Assembly: GCF_000971235.1 (NCBI RefSeq)
Contig: NZ_BBMB01000011.1
Coordinates: 190,547-254,546, forward strand
Origin: Demequina subtropica
GTDB taxonomy: Bacteria > Actinomycetota > Actinomycetes > Actinomycetales > Demequinaceae
Direction: 5' to 3'
DNA: 64,000 nucleotides
The translations under genes and the position numbers were made by a program. Of this stretch, positions 9,389-17,637 are shown piece after piece; the first letter of the stretch is position 1, and the number at the start of each line of letters is the position of its first letter. The notes under the pieces are model-generated. The model saw only the letters and a list, made by a program, of their open reading frames with translations. It was not told the DNA's origin and searched no databases.

Positions 9389-9432
9389 ACATGTGGGCGC
9401 GCGGTGGACAGGAGAACCCTGTCCGGTACCCC

Positions 9433-9461
9433 TTGCAGTGCTCGCCGGACGCGAGTAGAAA
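9433..9461 (+). promoter_or_regulatory. Sigma70-type promoter
   Basis: TTGCAG at 9433-9438 and TAGAAA at 9456-9461 are separated by exactly 17 bp, a good housekeeping-type promoter. Transcription would start near 9468. No convincing gene follows for 370 bp, but a strong terminator does. Confidence 0.6.
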
Positions 9462-9467
9462 CGCGGT

Positions 9468-9780
9468 TAGCGAGAAGGTGCGACGCGCGCCGACGGGGGA
9501 CGTGAGAGCGCTCCCCGAGGCCGTCGGACCTACCGGGCGACGGCGACGGCGTGCGGTGGGGGCGAGGGTGAGGCGCACGAGATCCTGATCGGACTCCTCG
9601 GACAACGGCGGCCCATGTCCGCAGCCTCGACGCGGCTGCGCGACCTGTGGGTGACGGCACAGGGCAGACGGGCCCGGGGAGTCGGCCGAGAGGTCGTCGC
9701 CGCGTTGCGGGTGCCCCCCTGCCGTGGTCTCTCGTGCTTCAGGCAAGGCCCCCCGGACCCGAATTCCGGGGGGCCTTCGC
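9468..9780 (+). ncRNA. Candidate non-coding RNA of about 310 nt
   Basis: This stretch lies between a strong promoter (9433-9461) and an intrinsic terminator (9745-9777). The translated frames across it are arginine-rich and family-less, and none has a ribosome binding site. Internal hairpins are visible, for example CCGACGG pairing with CCGTCGG near 9490-9529, with a nested GGGA/TCCC, and GCAGCC with GGCTGC near 9620-9640. It lacks the signature segments of RNase P RNA, tmRNA and SRP RNA. A 6S- or Ms1-like role is possible by size only. Confidence 0.5.
9745..9777 (+). terminator. Intrinsic terminator
   Basis: A perfect 13-bp stem (AAGGCCCCCCGGA with its complement) around a 7-nt loop, followed by a pyrimidine-rich run. 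It closes the candidate RNA and separates it from the gene at 9834. Confidence 0.8.
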
Positions 9781-9833
9781 TTCTCCTCGTCGCCGCGCAT
9801 CGTCCCCCGCGGCCCCGTGCGAGACTGTGCCGG

Positions 9834-10406
9834 ATGCGAGGCGAGAGCGAGGACGGGATGGTCGACACGATCGAGCGCGAGGTCGCGGACGATGCGCCCG
9901 GCGCCCCACGTGACGGGATCGGCATCGCGGCGTTCGTGACGGGATGCCTGGGCCTGGGCCCCGTGGCGATCGTGCTGGGCGCGATCGGGCTGCGGCGCTG
10001 GGGCGCGGGCGCGGCGAGCCGTCGGTCCTGGCCGCTCGCGGGGCTGGTGCTCGGGGTCGTCGGCTCGCTCCTGTGGCTCGCGGGCTGGCTGATCCACGCC
10101 GGCACGGAGAGCTCCGACGGCACGGTGGTCGCGCACGCCCAGGTCGACGCGATCACGGTGGGCAACGCCGTGGTCGCGCGCTTCGCCGAGGACCCCGCCG
10201 CCACGGCGGTGGCGGTCGAGCTCACCGATGATGCCTACCTGGTCGACGGCGTCGCGGTCGCGCGCACCTCGCCCGACGTGGTGGCGGTGACCTACAGCGG
10301 CTCCACCGCCGCCGACTGGTGCCTGACCTTCGACACGGACGCGGCGGGCGAGCGCGCGGTCGCGTACGCGGCGACCGAGGGGCTCGTCGACTCCTGCGCG
10401 CCGTGA
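9834..10406 (+). CDS. DUF4190-like membrane protein
   Basis: A 190-residue protein with two hydrophobic helices (about residues 29-53 and 66-90), separated by the short basic turn GLRRWGAGAASRRSW typical of DUF4190 proteins. An exported C-terminal domain of about 100 residues has one Cys in DWCLTF and another near the end (DSCAP), a possible disulfide. I chose the ATG at 9834; the ATG at 9858 is also possible. Function unknown. Confidence 0.65.
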   Translation: MRGESEDGMVDTIEREVADDAPGAPRDGIGIAAFVTGCLGLGPVAIVLGAIGLRRWGAGAASRRSWPLAGLVLGVVGSLLWLAGWLIHAGTESSDGTVVAHAQVDAITVGNAVVARFAEDPAATAVAVELTDDAYLVDGVAVARTSPDVVAVTYSGSTAADWCLTFDTDAAGERAVAYAATEGLVDSCAP

Positions 10407-10486
10407 CGCGCCGGGCGGCGCACCTGCGCCCGTGACGGCTGCCTGACGACTCCTCACACGCGTCGCCCCGGGGTCGATGGGGTGCC

Positions 10487-10516
10487 TGCGGACTGCAGTC
10501 CGCACCGCAGTCCGCA
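10487..10516. promoter_or_regulatory. Palindromic operator plus extra half-site before the first GGDEF-EAL gene
   Basis: A perfect 18-bp palindrome, TGCGGACTGCAGTCCGCA, lies at 10487-10504. Its right half, GCAGTCCGCA, recurs 12 bp later at 10507-10516. The array ends 5 bp before the ribosome binding site (GGAGGGGG at 10522-10529) of the gene at 10535. It looks like a regulator binding site in the promoter or leader. The regulator is unknown. Confidence 0.55.
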
Positions 10517-10534
10517 ACGACCGGAGGGGGTGCC

Positions 10535-12559
10535 ATGCCACGCGCGCCGATGCGCCCCTCGCGCCTCCACGTCTACATCGGCGTGATCATGGCGGCCGGT
10601 CTCGCGACGTTCGCTGTCTCGGTGGTCGCGACGCCATGGGACCAGGTGCTCGAGCTGAGCCCGCTCTGGGCGGTGGCCTTCCTGATGCTGAGCGCTCTCG
10701 CGGGCGAGGTCAGGCCCGTGGTGCTGCACGTGAGCGGCACGGAGAAGCGATCGCTCGGCACCTCGATGCCGTTCGTGCTCGCGCTCATCCCGGTCGCGGG
10801 GGCGACGACCGCGATGATCGCGCAGCTCGCCGCGGGCTTCCTCATCGCCGCCCGTCACCGGATCCCGGTCACCAAGCTGCTGTTCAACATCGGCCAGAAC
10901 GTGCTCATGGTCGCCGTGGCCGCGTGGGTGTACGCGGCGATCGCGGGCACCGATCCGCTGGCACCGGGCGGGGAGATCGGCACGCGGCATGTGGCCGCGC
11001 TGCTCGCGGGCGGGATCGCCATGGTCGTCGCCAACCAGCTCATGGTGAGCGCGGCCGTCGCGCTCGCGGCATCGCGTCCGCTGCTCCACCTGGCGCGCCA
11101 GGACTTCGGGTTCCTGTCGCTGTCCCAGCTGGTCCTCATCGCGGTCGCCGGAGCGGCCGTCGACCTCGCGCACCACGGGCTCCTGGGGCTCGTCCTCCTC
11201 GGCGCCCCTGTGGCGGCCGCGCATGTCTTCGCCGCCATGGGCGCCCGGCATGCGCACGAGGCGCGCCACGATCAGCTCACGGGGCTCGGCAACCGCGGAC
11301 GCCTCGGCGACGAGCTCCGTGCCGCGCTCTCGACCTCCCGTCACCGCGCCGACGCCGGTCCCGGGCTCGTGCTGCTCGACCTCGACAACTTCAAGGACTT
11401 CAACGATGCGCTCGGGCATGCCGTCGGCGACGGCATCCTGCGCGAGGTTGCGAAGCGGCTGGTCCTGGAGGCGCCGCCGTGCGCCTCGGTGCACCGGCTC
11501 GGCGGGGACGAGTTCGCGATCGTGGTGCTCGGCGGCCTGTCGGAGACCCAGCGCGTCGCCCGCGCCGTGCTGGCGTCGCTCGCCACCCCGCTCGCCGTGG
11601 ACTCGCTCGAGCTCCTGGTGAGAGCCTCGGCGGGCGTGGCGGTCGCGCCGCTCCATGGGGGCGATGCCGCGTCGCTCATGAAGAACGCGGACATCGCGCT
11701 GTACCACGCCAAGCTCGAGCGCGATCGGGTGAGCACCTACTCGCCCGAGTTCGCCGTCAACACCGTCGAGCGCCTCCAGCTCCTCGTGGACCTGCGCGCC
11801 GCCCTCCACGAGCGCGCCCTTCACGTCGCGTACCAGCCCCAGGTGGACCTCGCGACGGGCCGCACCGTCGGCGTCGAGGCGCTCGCCCGGTGGAACCATC
11901 CCGAGCGTGGTGCCGTCGGCCCCGACGAGTTCGTGCCGCTCGCGGAGGACTCGGGGCTCATCTACGCGCTCACCGACATCGTGCTCGACGCGGCGCTCGC
12001 GGACCTCGCGCGATGGCGCGACGCGGGCCATGAGCTGCGCCTCGCGGTCAACATCTCGGCGCGCCATCTCTCCGACCTCGCGACGCCCTCGATCATGCGG
12101 GCCGCGCTCGACCGCCACGGGGTGCCCGCATCGTCGCTGGTGCTCGAGGTGACCGAGACCGCGATCTTCACCGACCCCGTGCGGGCCGACCTCGTGCTGG
12201 GGGCGCTGCGCCAGCTCGGCATCGCGATCGCGATCGACGACTACGGCACGGGCAACGCCTCGCTCAACTACCTGCGACGCCTCAAGATCGACGAGCTCAA
12301 GATCGATCGGTCCTTCGTACGCGGGGTGGGTGGCGACCCGCAGGACCTCATCATCGTGCGGTCGACCGTCGAGCTCGCGCTCGCGCTCGGCCTGCGCGTG
12401 GTCGCGGAGGGCATCGAGGACGCGGACGCGGGTGCGGCCGTGCGGGCGCTCGGCCCCGTGATCGGCCAGGGCTACCACTACGGACGTCCGATGTCGGCGT
12501 CGGAGATCGACCTCCGCCTCGGCGCGGAAGCCTCAACACCGGCCCTCGACCGTCGATAG
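10535..12559 (+). CDS. Membrane bifunctional diguanylate cyclase/phosphodiesterase (GGDEF-EAL), paralogue 1
   Basis: A 674-residue protein. About 230 N-terminal residues form a seven- or eight-helix membrane sensor of no recognised type (MASE-like). GGDEF is intact at residues 323-327 with LLDLDNFKDFND upstream, so c-di-GMP synthesis is plausible. No RxxD inhibitory site precedes it. The EAL domain keeps EALAR (from residue 448), EVTETAI, DDYGTGNAS and ELKIDRSF, so phosphodiesterase activity is also plausible. It is the first of three same-strand paralogues. Which activity dominates cannot be read from the sequence. Confidence 0.93.
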   Translation: MPRAPMRPSRLHVYIGVIMAAGLATFAVSVVATPWDQVLELSPLWAVAFLMLSALAGEVRPVVLHVSGTEKRSLGTSMPFVLALIPVAGATTAMIAQLAAGFLIAARHRIPVTKLLFNIGQNVLMVAVAAWVYAAIAGTDPLAPGGEIGTRHVAALLAGGIAMVVANQLMVSAAVALAASRPLLHLARQDFGFLSLSQLVLIAVAGAAVDLAHHGLLGLVLLGAPVAAAHVFAAMGARHAHEARHDQLTGLGNRGRLGDELRAALSTSRHRADAGPGLVLLDLDNFKDFNDALGHAVGDGILREVAKRLVLEAPPCASVHRLGGDEFAIVVLGGLSETQRVARAVLASLATPLAVDSLELLVRASAGVAVAPLHGGDAASLMKNADIALYHAKLERDRVSTYSPEFAVNTVERLQLLVDLRAALHERALHVAYQPQVDLATGRTVGVEALARWNHPERGAVGPDEFVPLAEDSGLIYALTDIVLDAALADLARWRDAGHELRLAVNISARHLSDLATPSIMRAALDRHGVPASSLVLEVTETAIFTDPVRADLVLGALRQLGIAIAIDDYGTGNASLNYLRRLKIDELKIDRSFVRGVGGDPQDLIIVRSTVELALALGLRVVAEGIEDADAGAAVRALGPVIGQGYHYGRPMSASEIDLRLGAEASTPALDRR

Positions 12560-12560
12560 G

Positions 12561-12575
12561 ACGCCCGGAGGGCGT
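12561..12575 (+). terminator. Possible short terminator
   Basis: ACGCCC-GGA-GGGCGT followed by TTCTCCTC, directly after the first GGDEF-EAL stop codon. The stem is only 6 bp, so it is a weak call. Confidence 0.35.
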
Positions 12576-12652
12576 TCTCCTCAGCGTCGCCTCCCGGGGG
12601 AAGCTCGAGGGCCGCGACCGCGCCTCATGCCGATGACCCAGGAGGGATGACG

Positions 12653-14674
12653 ATGCGACACCAGCCGCGCCGACGCCTGCTCCTCCTGTACATCACCGCC
12701 GTCTCGGTGATCGGCATCGGCGGCACCGCCGCGACGGCCCTGACGCGCGAGGCTCCCCCTGAGCTCAACGGCACCAGGATGATCTCGATCGCCTTCCTCG
12801 CGGCGTTCGCGATCGTCGGCGAGATCCGCCCGATCGTGATCGTGCGCAAGGGCGAGGAGACGCGCAAGCTCTCGCTCGCCACGCCCGCCGTGCTGGCGGT
12901 GCTCGCGGTGAGCGGGCCCGTGATCGCGATCGGGGTCCAGGTGCTCAGCACCCTGATCGACGACGTCCGCACGCGACGGCCGTGGCACAAGATCCTGTTC
13001 AACGGTGCGCAGTACGCGGTCTGCATCCTCATCGCCAACGGGATCTACGATCCGCTCGCACGCGACCTCGGGGGAGTCAGGACGCCCGGCGCCCACGCGC
13101 TCCGCATGGGTGCGCTCATGCTCGCCGGCCTGGTCATGATCATGCTCAACTGGGTGATCGTCGGGCTCGCGATCGCGCTGTCGACGGGCCAGCCCGTGCG
13201 CGCCCCCCTGCGCACCGAGGCCGGCGAGTTCATCGCGACCCATGCGGTGCTCATGACGCTCGGCTGCATCGCGGCCGACATCGCCCCGCACGGCATCGGC
13301 GTCCTCGTGCTGCTCATCCCTCCCGCCATCGCGGCGCGTCGGTTCGCCTCGGCCGGGGCTCGGCACGCGCATGCGGCCGCGCACGATCCGCTCACGGGCC
13401 TGCGCAACCGCAGCGAGCTCAACTGTGCGCTCGAGGACGCGCTCGGCGCGGGGCCCCGCCACGCGGGCCAGGGGCCGGGCCTCATCCTGCTGGACCTCGA
13501 CCTGTTCAAGATCTTCAACGACACGCTCGGGCACCCGGTGGGCGACCAGATCCTGTGCGTGGTCGCCGACCGCCTCGCCGCGGCGGTGCCGGACGCGTCG
13601 CCGGTGCACCGCCTCGGAGGGGACGAGTTCGCGGTGGTCGTGGACGGCACGGTCGAGGACGCGCGAGCGCTGTCCGCGCGGATGCTCGCCGCGCTCGACG
13701 ACCCGGTGCGCATCGACGATCTCGAGCTGCTGGTGCGGGCGAGCGCCGGCATCGCGGTCGCGCCGATGCACGGGGACGACGTCGCGGCGCTCATGAAGAA
13801 CGCCGACATCGCGCTCTACCACGCGAAGCTCGAGCGGGACCGCATCAGCATCTACTCGCCCGAGTACGACGTCAACACGGTCGAGCGCCTGCGGCTGCTC
13901 GCCGACCTTCGCATCGCGATCGACCACGGCAGCCTCGACGTCGTGTACCAGCCCCAGCTCGACATCGCGGCGTCGCGTCTGGTCGCCGTCGAGGCGCTCG
14001 CGCGCTGGAACCACCCGACGCGCGGCCCCATCGGCCCCGATGTGTTCATCCCGCTCGCCGAGGACTCGGGCCTGATCTTCCGCCTCACCACCGTGGTGCT
14101 CGACCAGGCGCTCGCGCAGCTCGCGCAGTGGCGCACCAAGGGCCACGACGTGCGGATGTCGGTCAACCTCTCCGCGCGCCATCTGTCCGACCTGGGCGTG
14201 CCCCAGCAGGTCGCGCTCGCCCTCCAGCGCCACGGCGTGCCCGCATCGTCGCTGGTGCTCGAGGTCACCGAGACCGCCATCCTGTCCGACCCGGCACGCG
14301 CCAACCTGGTGATCTGCGGGCTGCGCGCGCTCGGCATCACCATCGCGATCGACGACTACGGCACCGGCAACGCGTCGCTGAGCTACCTGCGCCGCCTCGA
14401 GGTCGACGAGCTCAAGATCGATCGCCTGTTCGTGAGCAACATCCGTGCCGAGGGCCACGACATGATCATCGTGCGCTCGACCATCGCGCTCGCGCTCGAG
14501 CTCGGGCTCCGGGTGGTCGCCGAGGGCGTCGAGGACCAGCCGACGATCGACACCTTGCGAGGCTTCGGCGAGGTGGTCGCGCAGGGCTACCACGTGGGCC
14601 GCCCCGGCCCGGCCGATGCGGTCGAGGCGATGCTGATCCGTGTCAACGGTCTGCCGACGCAGGCCCATGCGTGA
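12653..14674 (+). CDS. Membrane bifunctional diguanylate cyclase/phosphodiesterase (GGDEF-EAL), paralogue 2
   Basis: A 673-residue protein with the same plan as its neighbours: an N-terminal multi-helix membrane domain (about 1-230), GGDEF at residues 322-326 and EAL from residue 447 (EALAR), with DDYGTGNASLSYL and DELKIDRLF. Its membrane domain differs from those of paralogues 1 and 3 far more than the catalytic part does, suggesting a different input signal. AGGAGGG at 12640-12646 fits the ATG at 12653 better than the ATG at 12647. The 93-bp gap to the first gene allows cotranscription. Confidence 0.93.
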   Translation: MRHQPRRRLLLLYITAVSVIGIGGTAATALTREAPPELNGTRMISIAFLAAFAIVGEIRPIVIVRKGEETRKLSLATPAVLAVLAVSGPVIAIGVQVLSTLIDDVRTRRPWHKILFNGAQYAVCILIANGIYDPLARDLGGVRTPGAHALRMGALMLAGLVMIMLNWVIVGLAIALSTGQPVRAPLRTEAGEFIATHAVLMTLGCIAADIAPHGIGVLVLLIPPAIAARRFASAGARHAHAAAHDPLTGLRNRSELNCALEDALGAGPRHAGQGPGLILLDLDLFKIFNDTLGHPVGDQILCVVADRLAAAVPDASPVHRLGGDEFAVVVDGTVEDARALSARMLAALDDPVRIDDLELLVRASAGIAVAPMHGDDVAALMKNADIALYHAKLERDRISIYSPEYDVNTVERLRLLADLRIAIDHGSLDVVYQPQLDIAASRLVAVEALARWNHPTRGPIGPDVFIPLAEDSGLIFRLTTVVLDQALAQLAQWRTKGHDVRMSVNLSARHLSDLGVPQQVALALQRHGVPASSLVLEVTETAILSDPARANLVICGLRALGITIAIDDYGTGNASLSYLRRLEVDELKIDRLFVSNIRAEGHDMIIVRSTIALALELGLRVVAEGVEDQPTIDTLRGFGEVVAQGYHVGRPGPADAVEAMLIRVNGLPTQAHA

Positions 14675-14756
14675 GCACCGGGTGCCCGCACCTCGCATAA
14701 GGTGTCGTGACCCGCACCACCCTGGCGGGCCTGCCGGTGATGGGCCAGAATGACCA

Positions 14757-14779
14757 TCGACCGGGACCAATCCGGTCGA
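14757..14779. repeat. Inverted repeat after paralogue 2
   Basis: TCGACCGG and CCGGTCGA form a perfect 8-bp stem around GACCAAT. It lies 83 bp after the stop codon of paralogue 2 and 110 bp before the small peptide gene. No T-run follows, so it may be an operator or RNA structure rather than a terminator. Confidence 0.4.
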
Positions 14780-14835
14780 CAACCAGGCAGGACGATGTCG
14801 TGTGTGGTGATCATCGGACATTTCGGACACCTCAG

Positions 14836-14847
14836 CCGTTCGAACGG
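14836..14847. promoter_or_regulatory. Palindrome upstream of the small peptide gene
   Basis: CCGTTCGAACGG is a perfect 12-bp palindrome 42 bp before the ATG at 14890. TCGGACA also occurs twice just upstream, near 14815 and 14824. The position suits an operator for the peptide / third GGDEF-EAL / DUF5317 operon. Confidence 0.4.
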
Positions 14848-14889
14848 TCCGTCTCTGCCAACGGCGTCGTCGACACAAGGGAGAGAATC

Positions 14890-15000
14890 ATGAACAAGTG
14901 GACCAAGGTGAAGAACAGCGCGATCGTCAAGGCTTCGGCGGGCGCGGGCACCCTGATCGCGGTCGCCGTCGTGGCGGGCGCCGGATGGAAGTGGGCGTGA
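14890..15000 (+). CDS. 36-residue cationic single-pass membrane peptide
   Basis: A short ORF with a good ribosome binding site (AAGGGAGAG ending about 4 bp before the ATG). The peptide starts MNKWTKVKNSAIVK (five basic residues and no acidic ones counted) and continues with about 20 small hydrophobic residues ending in WKWA, so it should be a single membrane helix or amphipathic peptide. Its TGA overlaps the GTG of the next GGDEF-EAL gene in a GTGA, implying translational coupling. I recognise no family; a small regulator of the cyclase or a bacteriocin-like peptide are both possible. Confidence 0.65.
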   Translation: MNKWTKVKNSAIVKASAGAGTLIAVAVVAGAGWKWA

Positions 15001-17066
15001 CCCTAGACGGTCCAGACAGCGGCGCCGGGACGCGTGTCCCGGCGCCGCCGTCGCGCGTGACGGCGTACATCGTCGCCGTCTGCGTGCTCGGCTACGCCGG
15101 TGTGCTCACCATGCTCGTGGCGACCCCGTGGACGCACGCGGTGCATGCCGGCGCGGTGTGGCCCACCGTGTTCCTCGTCGCGGCGGCGATCGCCGGAGAG
15201 GTGAAGCCGATCCGTCTGCTGCATGGCTCGGGCGACGCGCGCACCCTCTCCACGTCCGCGCCCTTCGTGCTGGCCCTCGTGCCCGTCGCCGGAGTCGTCG
15301 TCGCGGTCCTCACGCAGGTCGCGGCGAGCCTTCTCGACGACGCGGTGCACCGACGCGACCCCAGGAAGTCGATCTTCAACACCGCGCAGTACGCGGTGAG
15401 CGTGCTCGTGGCCGCCGTCGTGTACGCGGCCCTGTCCGGGACGGCCCTGCTCGGCGCGCCCGACCCGGCGCATCCGGCGCACATCCCCTCGCTGCTCGCC
15501 GCGGGCCTGTGCATGATCGGGACCAACTGGGTCCTCGTCGCGGGCGTCATCTCGCTGTCGTCGGGGCTGCCCATCGGCCGGGTGCTGCGCGAGGACCTGC
15601 GCGACTTCCTCCTGATGAACATGGTTCTGCTCTGCGTCGGCGGCGTGGCGGCGGACGTCGCCGCGGACGGCGTCGCCGCGCTCGTGCTGCTGGGAGCGCC
15701 CGTCGTCGCGGCCCACATGTTCGCGGCCGCGGCCGCGCGTCATGCGCATGACGCGACCCATGACTCGCTGACCGGGCTGCGGAACCGCAGCCAGCTGTAC
15801 TACGAGCTCGACCGCGCGCTCGAGGCGCGGGGGATCGTCGTCGCCCAGGGACCGGGCCTCGTCCTGCTCGACCTCGACCACTTCAAGGACTTCAACGACA
15901 CCCTGGGCCATCCCGTGGGTGACGAGATCCTGCGGCAGGTCGCCGTGCGCCTCGTCGACGTCGCACCCGAGTCCGCCTCGGTCCATCGACTCGGCGGGGA
16001 CGAGTTCGCGGTCGCGGTCCACGGCTCCGTCGTCGACGCGCGCCAGGTCGCCTCCGACCTGCTGGCCGCGCTCGACAAGCCGCTCCGCATCGACGGGCTC
16101 GAGCTGCTCGTGCGGGCCAGCGCGGGCGTCGCGGCTGCCCCGGTGCACGGCGATGACAGCGAGGCGCTCATGAAGAACGCGGACATCGCGCTCTACCACG
16201 CGAAGCTCGAGCGCGACCGCATCAGCACGTTCTCCCCGGAGTTCGACATCAACACGGTCGAGCGGCTGCGCCTGCTCGCGGACCTGCGCGGCGCGCTCGA
16301 CTCCGGCCAGCTCCACCTGGTCTACCAGCCGCAGATCGCGCTCGCCGAGGGTCGGGTCGTGGGCGTCGAGGCGCTCATCCGTTGGCGGCACCCCGAGCGC
16401 GGGCTCGTGCGTGCAGACGAGTTCATCCCGCTCGCCGAGAACTCCGGGCTCATCTTCCCGCTCACCGCATTCGTCCTGGAGGAGTCGCTCGCTCAGGTCG
16501 CGCGTTGGCGCGCTGCGGGTCACGACTTCCGCATCGCCGTCAACCTCTCGGCGCGGCACCTGTCCGACCAGGGTCTGCCGCAGCAGGTCGCGCTCGTCCT
16601 CGCGCGTCACGGGGTGCCCGCCTCGTCGCTCGTGCTCGAGGTGACCGAGACCGCGATCCTGTCGGATCCCGCCCGCGCCGACCTGGTGCTGAGGGCCCTG
16701 CGCCACCTCGGGGTCGCGATCGCGATCGACGACTACGGCACCGGCAACGCCTCGCTCAGCTACCTCAGGCGCCTCGAGATCGACGAGCTCAAGATCGACC
16801 GCTCGTTCGTCAGCAACATCGGCGCCGACCACCACGACCTCATCATCGTGCGCTCGACCATTGCGCTCGCCCTCGAGCTCGACCTGCGTGTGGTCGCCGA
16901 GGGCATCGAGGACGCAGCCACCGTCGACGAGCTCCGAGGCCTGGGCGAGGTCATCGGCCAGGGCTACCACCTGGGCATGCCCGTCGTCGCCGCGGAGCTC
17001 GACGACTACCTCGGTGCGGTGATGTCCGTGCGGGCCGACGCGGGCGGTCCGGGCGAGGAGGCCTGA
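14997..17066 (+). CDS. Membrane bifunctional diguanylate cyclase/phosphodiesterase (GGDEF-EAL), paralogue 3
   Basis: A 689-residue protein starting at the GTG that overlaps the peptide stop codon; an ATG at 14985 inside the peptide gene is an alternative. The membrane domain covers about residues 20-240, GGDEF is at 333-337 behind LLDLDHFKDFND, and EAL begins at residue 458 as EALIR. DDYGTGNASLSYL and ELKIDRSF are intact and no RxxD I-site is seen. It is followed after 1 bp by the DUF5317 gene, so peptide, cyclase and DUF5317 form one unit. Confidence 0.92.
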   Translation: MTLDGPDSGAGTRVPAPPSRVTAYIVAVCVLGYAGVLTMLVATPWTHAVHAGAVWPTVFLVAAAIAGEVKPIRLLHGSGDARTLSTSAPFVLALVPVAGVVVAVLTQVAASLLDDAVHRRDPRKSIFNTAQYAVSVLVAAVVYAALSGTALLGAPDPAHPAHIPSLLAAGLCMIGTNWVLVAGVISLSSGLPIGRVLREDLRDFLLMNMVLLCVGGVAADVAADGVAALVLLGAPVVAAHMFAAAAARHAHDATHDSLTGLRNRSQLYYELDRALEARGIVVAQGPGLVLLDLDHFKDFNDTLGHPVGDEILRQVAVRLVDVAPESASVHRLGGDEFAVAVHGSVVDARQVASDLLAALDKPLRIDGLELLVRASAGVAAAPVHGDDSEALMKNADIALYHAKLERDRISTFSPEFDINTVERLRLLADLRGALDSGQLHLVYQPQIALAEGRVVGVEALIRWRHPERGLVRADEFIPLAENSGLIFPLTAFVLEESLAQVARWRAAGHDFRIAVNLSARHLSDQGLPQQVALVLARHGVPASSLVLEVTETAILSDPARADLVLRALRHLGVAIAIDDYGTGNASLSYLRRLEIDELKIDRSFVSNIGADHHDLIIVRSTIALALELDLRVVAEGIEDAATVDELRGLGEVIGQGYHLGMPVVAAELDDYLGAVMSVRADAGGPGEEA

Positions 17067-17067
17067 C

Positions 17068-17637
17068 GTGCTCGTGATGGCGGCGTGCCTCCTCGCGGTG
17101 CTGTCGCCTCTCATCGCGCTGCGATGGCCCGCGGGACTGCTGCTGCGCAGCTGGCGTCTCCCCGTCCTCATCTGGGCGGCGCTGGTCGCGCAGATCGTCC
17201 TCATCGAAGTGCCTCTGCCCGAGGGTTTCGCCCCGGCCCTGCACCTCGCGACGTACGTCGCCGCGCTCGCCTTCCTGTGGCTCAACCGCGCCGTCCCCGG
17301 CGTTCTCGTCGTCGCCGCGGGCGCGGTCTCGAACGGCGTGACCATCGCGCTCAACGGCGGTGTGCTGCCGGCGAGCGCACAGGCGACCGCCGCCGCCGGC
17401 ATCGACCCCGATCACGCCTTCGCCAACACCGCCGTGATAGACAACCCCGTCCTGCCGTGGCTCGGCGACGTGTTCGCGTGGCCCGAGCCGCTTCCGCTCG
17501 CCAACACCTTCAGCGTCGGCGACGTGCTCATCGTCGTCGGCGTCGCGATGGTCGCGTGGGCGGGCGCCCGCCCGCTGCGCGCGGGCCGTCCGGCGCGTTC
17601 CGAGGACGAGGCGGCGCCGGCCCCGTCGGACGGATGA
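17068..17637 (+). CDS. DUF5317 family membrane protein
   Basis: A 189-residue protein with a GTG start one base after the stop codon of the third GGDEF-EAL gene. It has four or five hydrophobic helices and the family core LWLNRAVPGVLVVAAGAVSN followed by ALNGGVLPAS (about residues 70-110). DUF5317 genes are often found beside GGDEF/EAL genes in actinobacteria, and this tight linkage supports a role in the same pathway, but no function is proven. The tail is acidic and disordered. Confidence 0.8.
   Translation: MLVMAACLLAVLSPLIALRWPAGLLLRSWRLPVLIWAALVAQIVLIEVPLPEGFAPALHLATYVAALAFLWLNRAVPGVLVVAAGAVSNGVTIALNGGVLPASAQATAAAGIDPDHAFANTAVIDNPVLPWLGDVFAWPEPLPLANTFSVGDVLIVVGVAMVAWAGARPLRAGRPARSEDEAAPAPSDG

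Noticed and set aside
9433..9780. RNase P RNA, tmRNA or SRP RNA for the candidate RNA
   Set aside because: The conserved segments (RNase P GAGGAAAGTCC and ACAGA-type core, tmRNA tRNA-like ends, SRP tetraloop helix) are absent.
14675..14889. A c-di-GMP riboswitch before the peptide/GGDEF-EAL operon
   Set aside because: No GEMM-I or GEMM-II core could be matched; only an 8-bp stem and a 12-bp palindrome are present.
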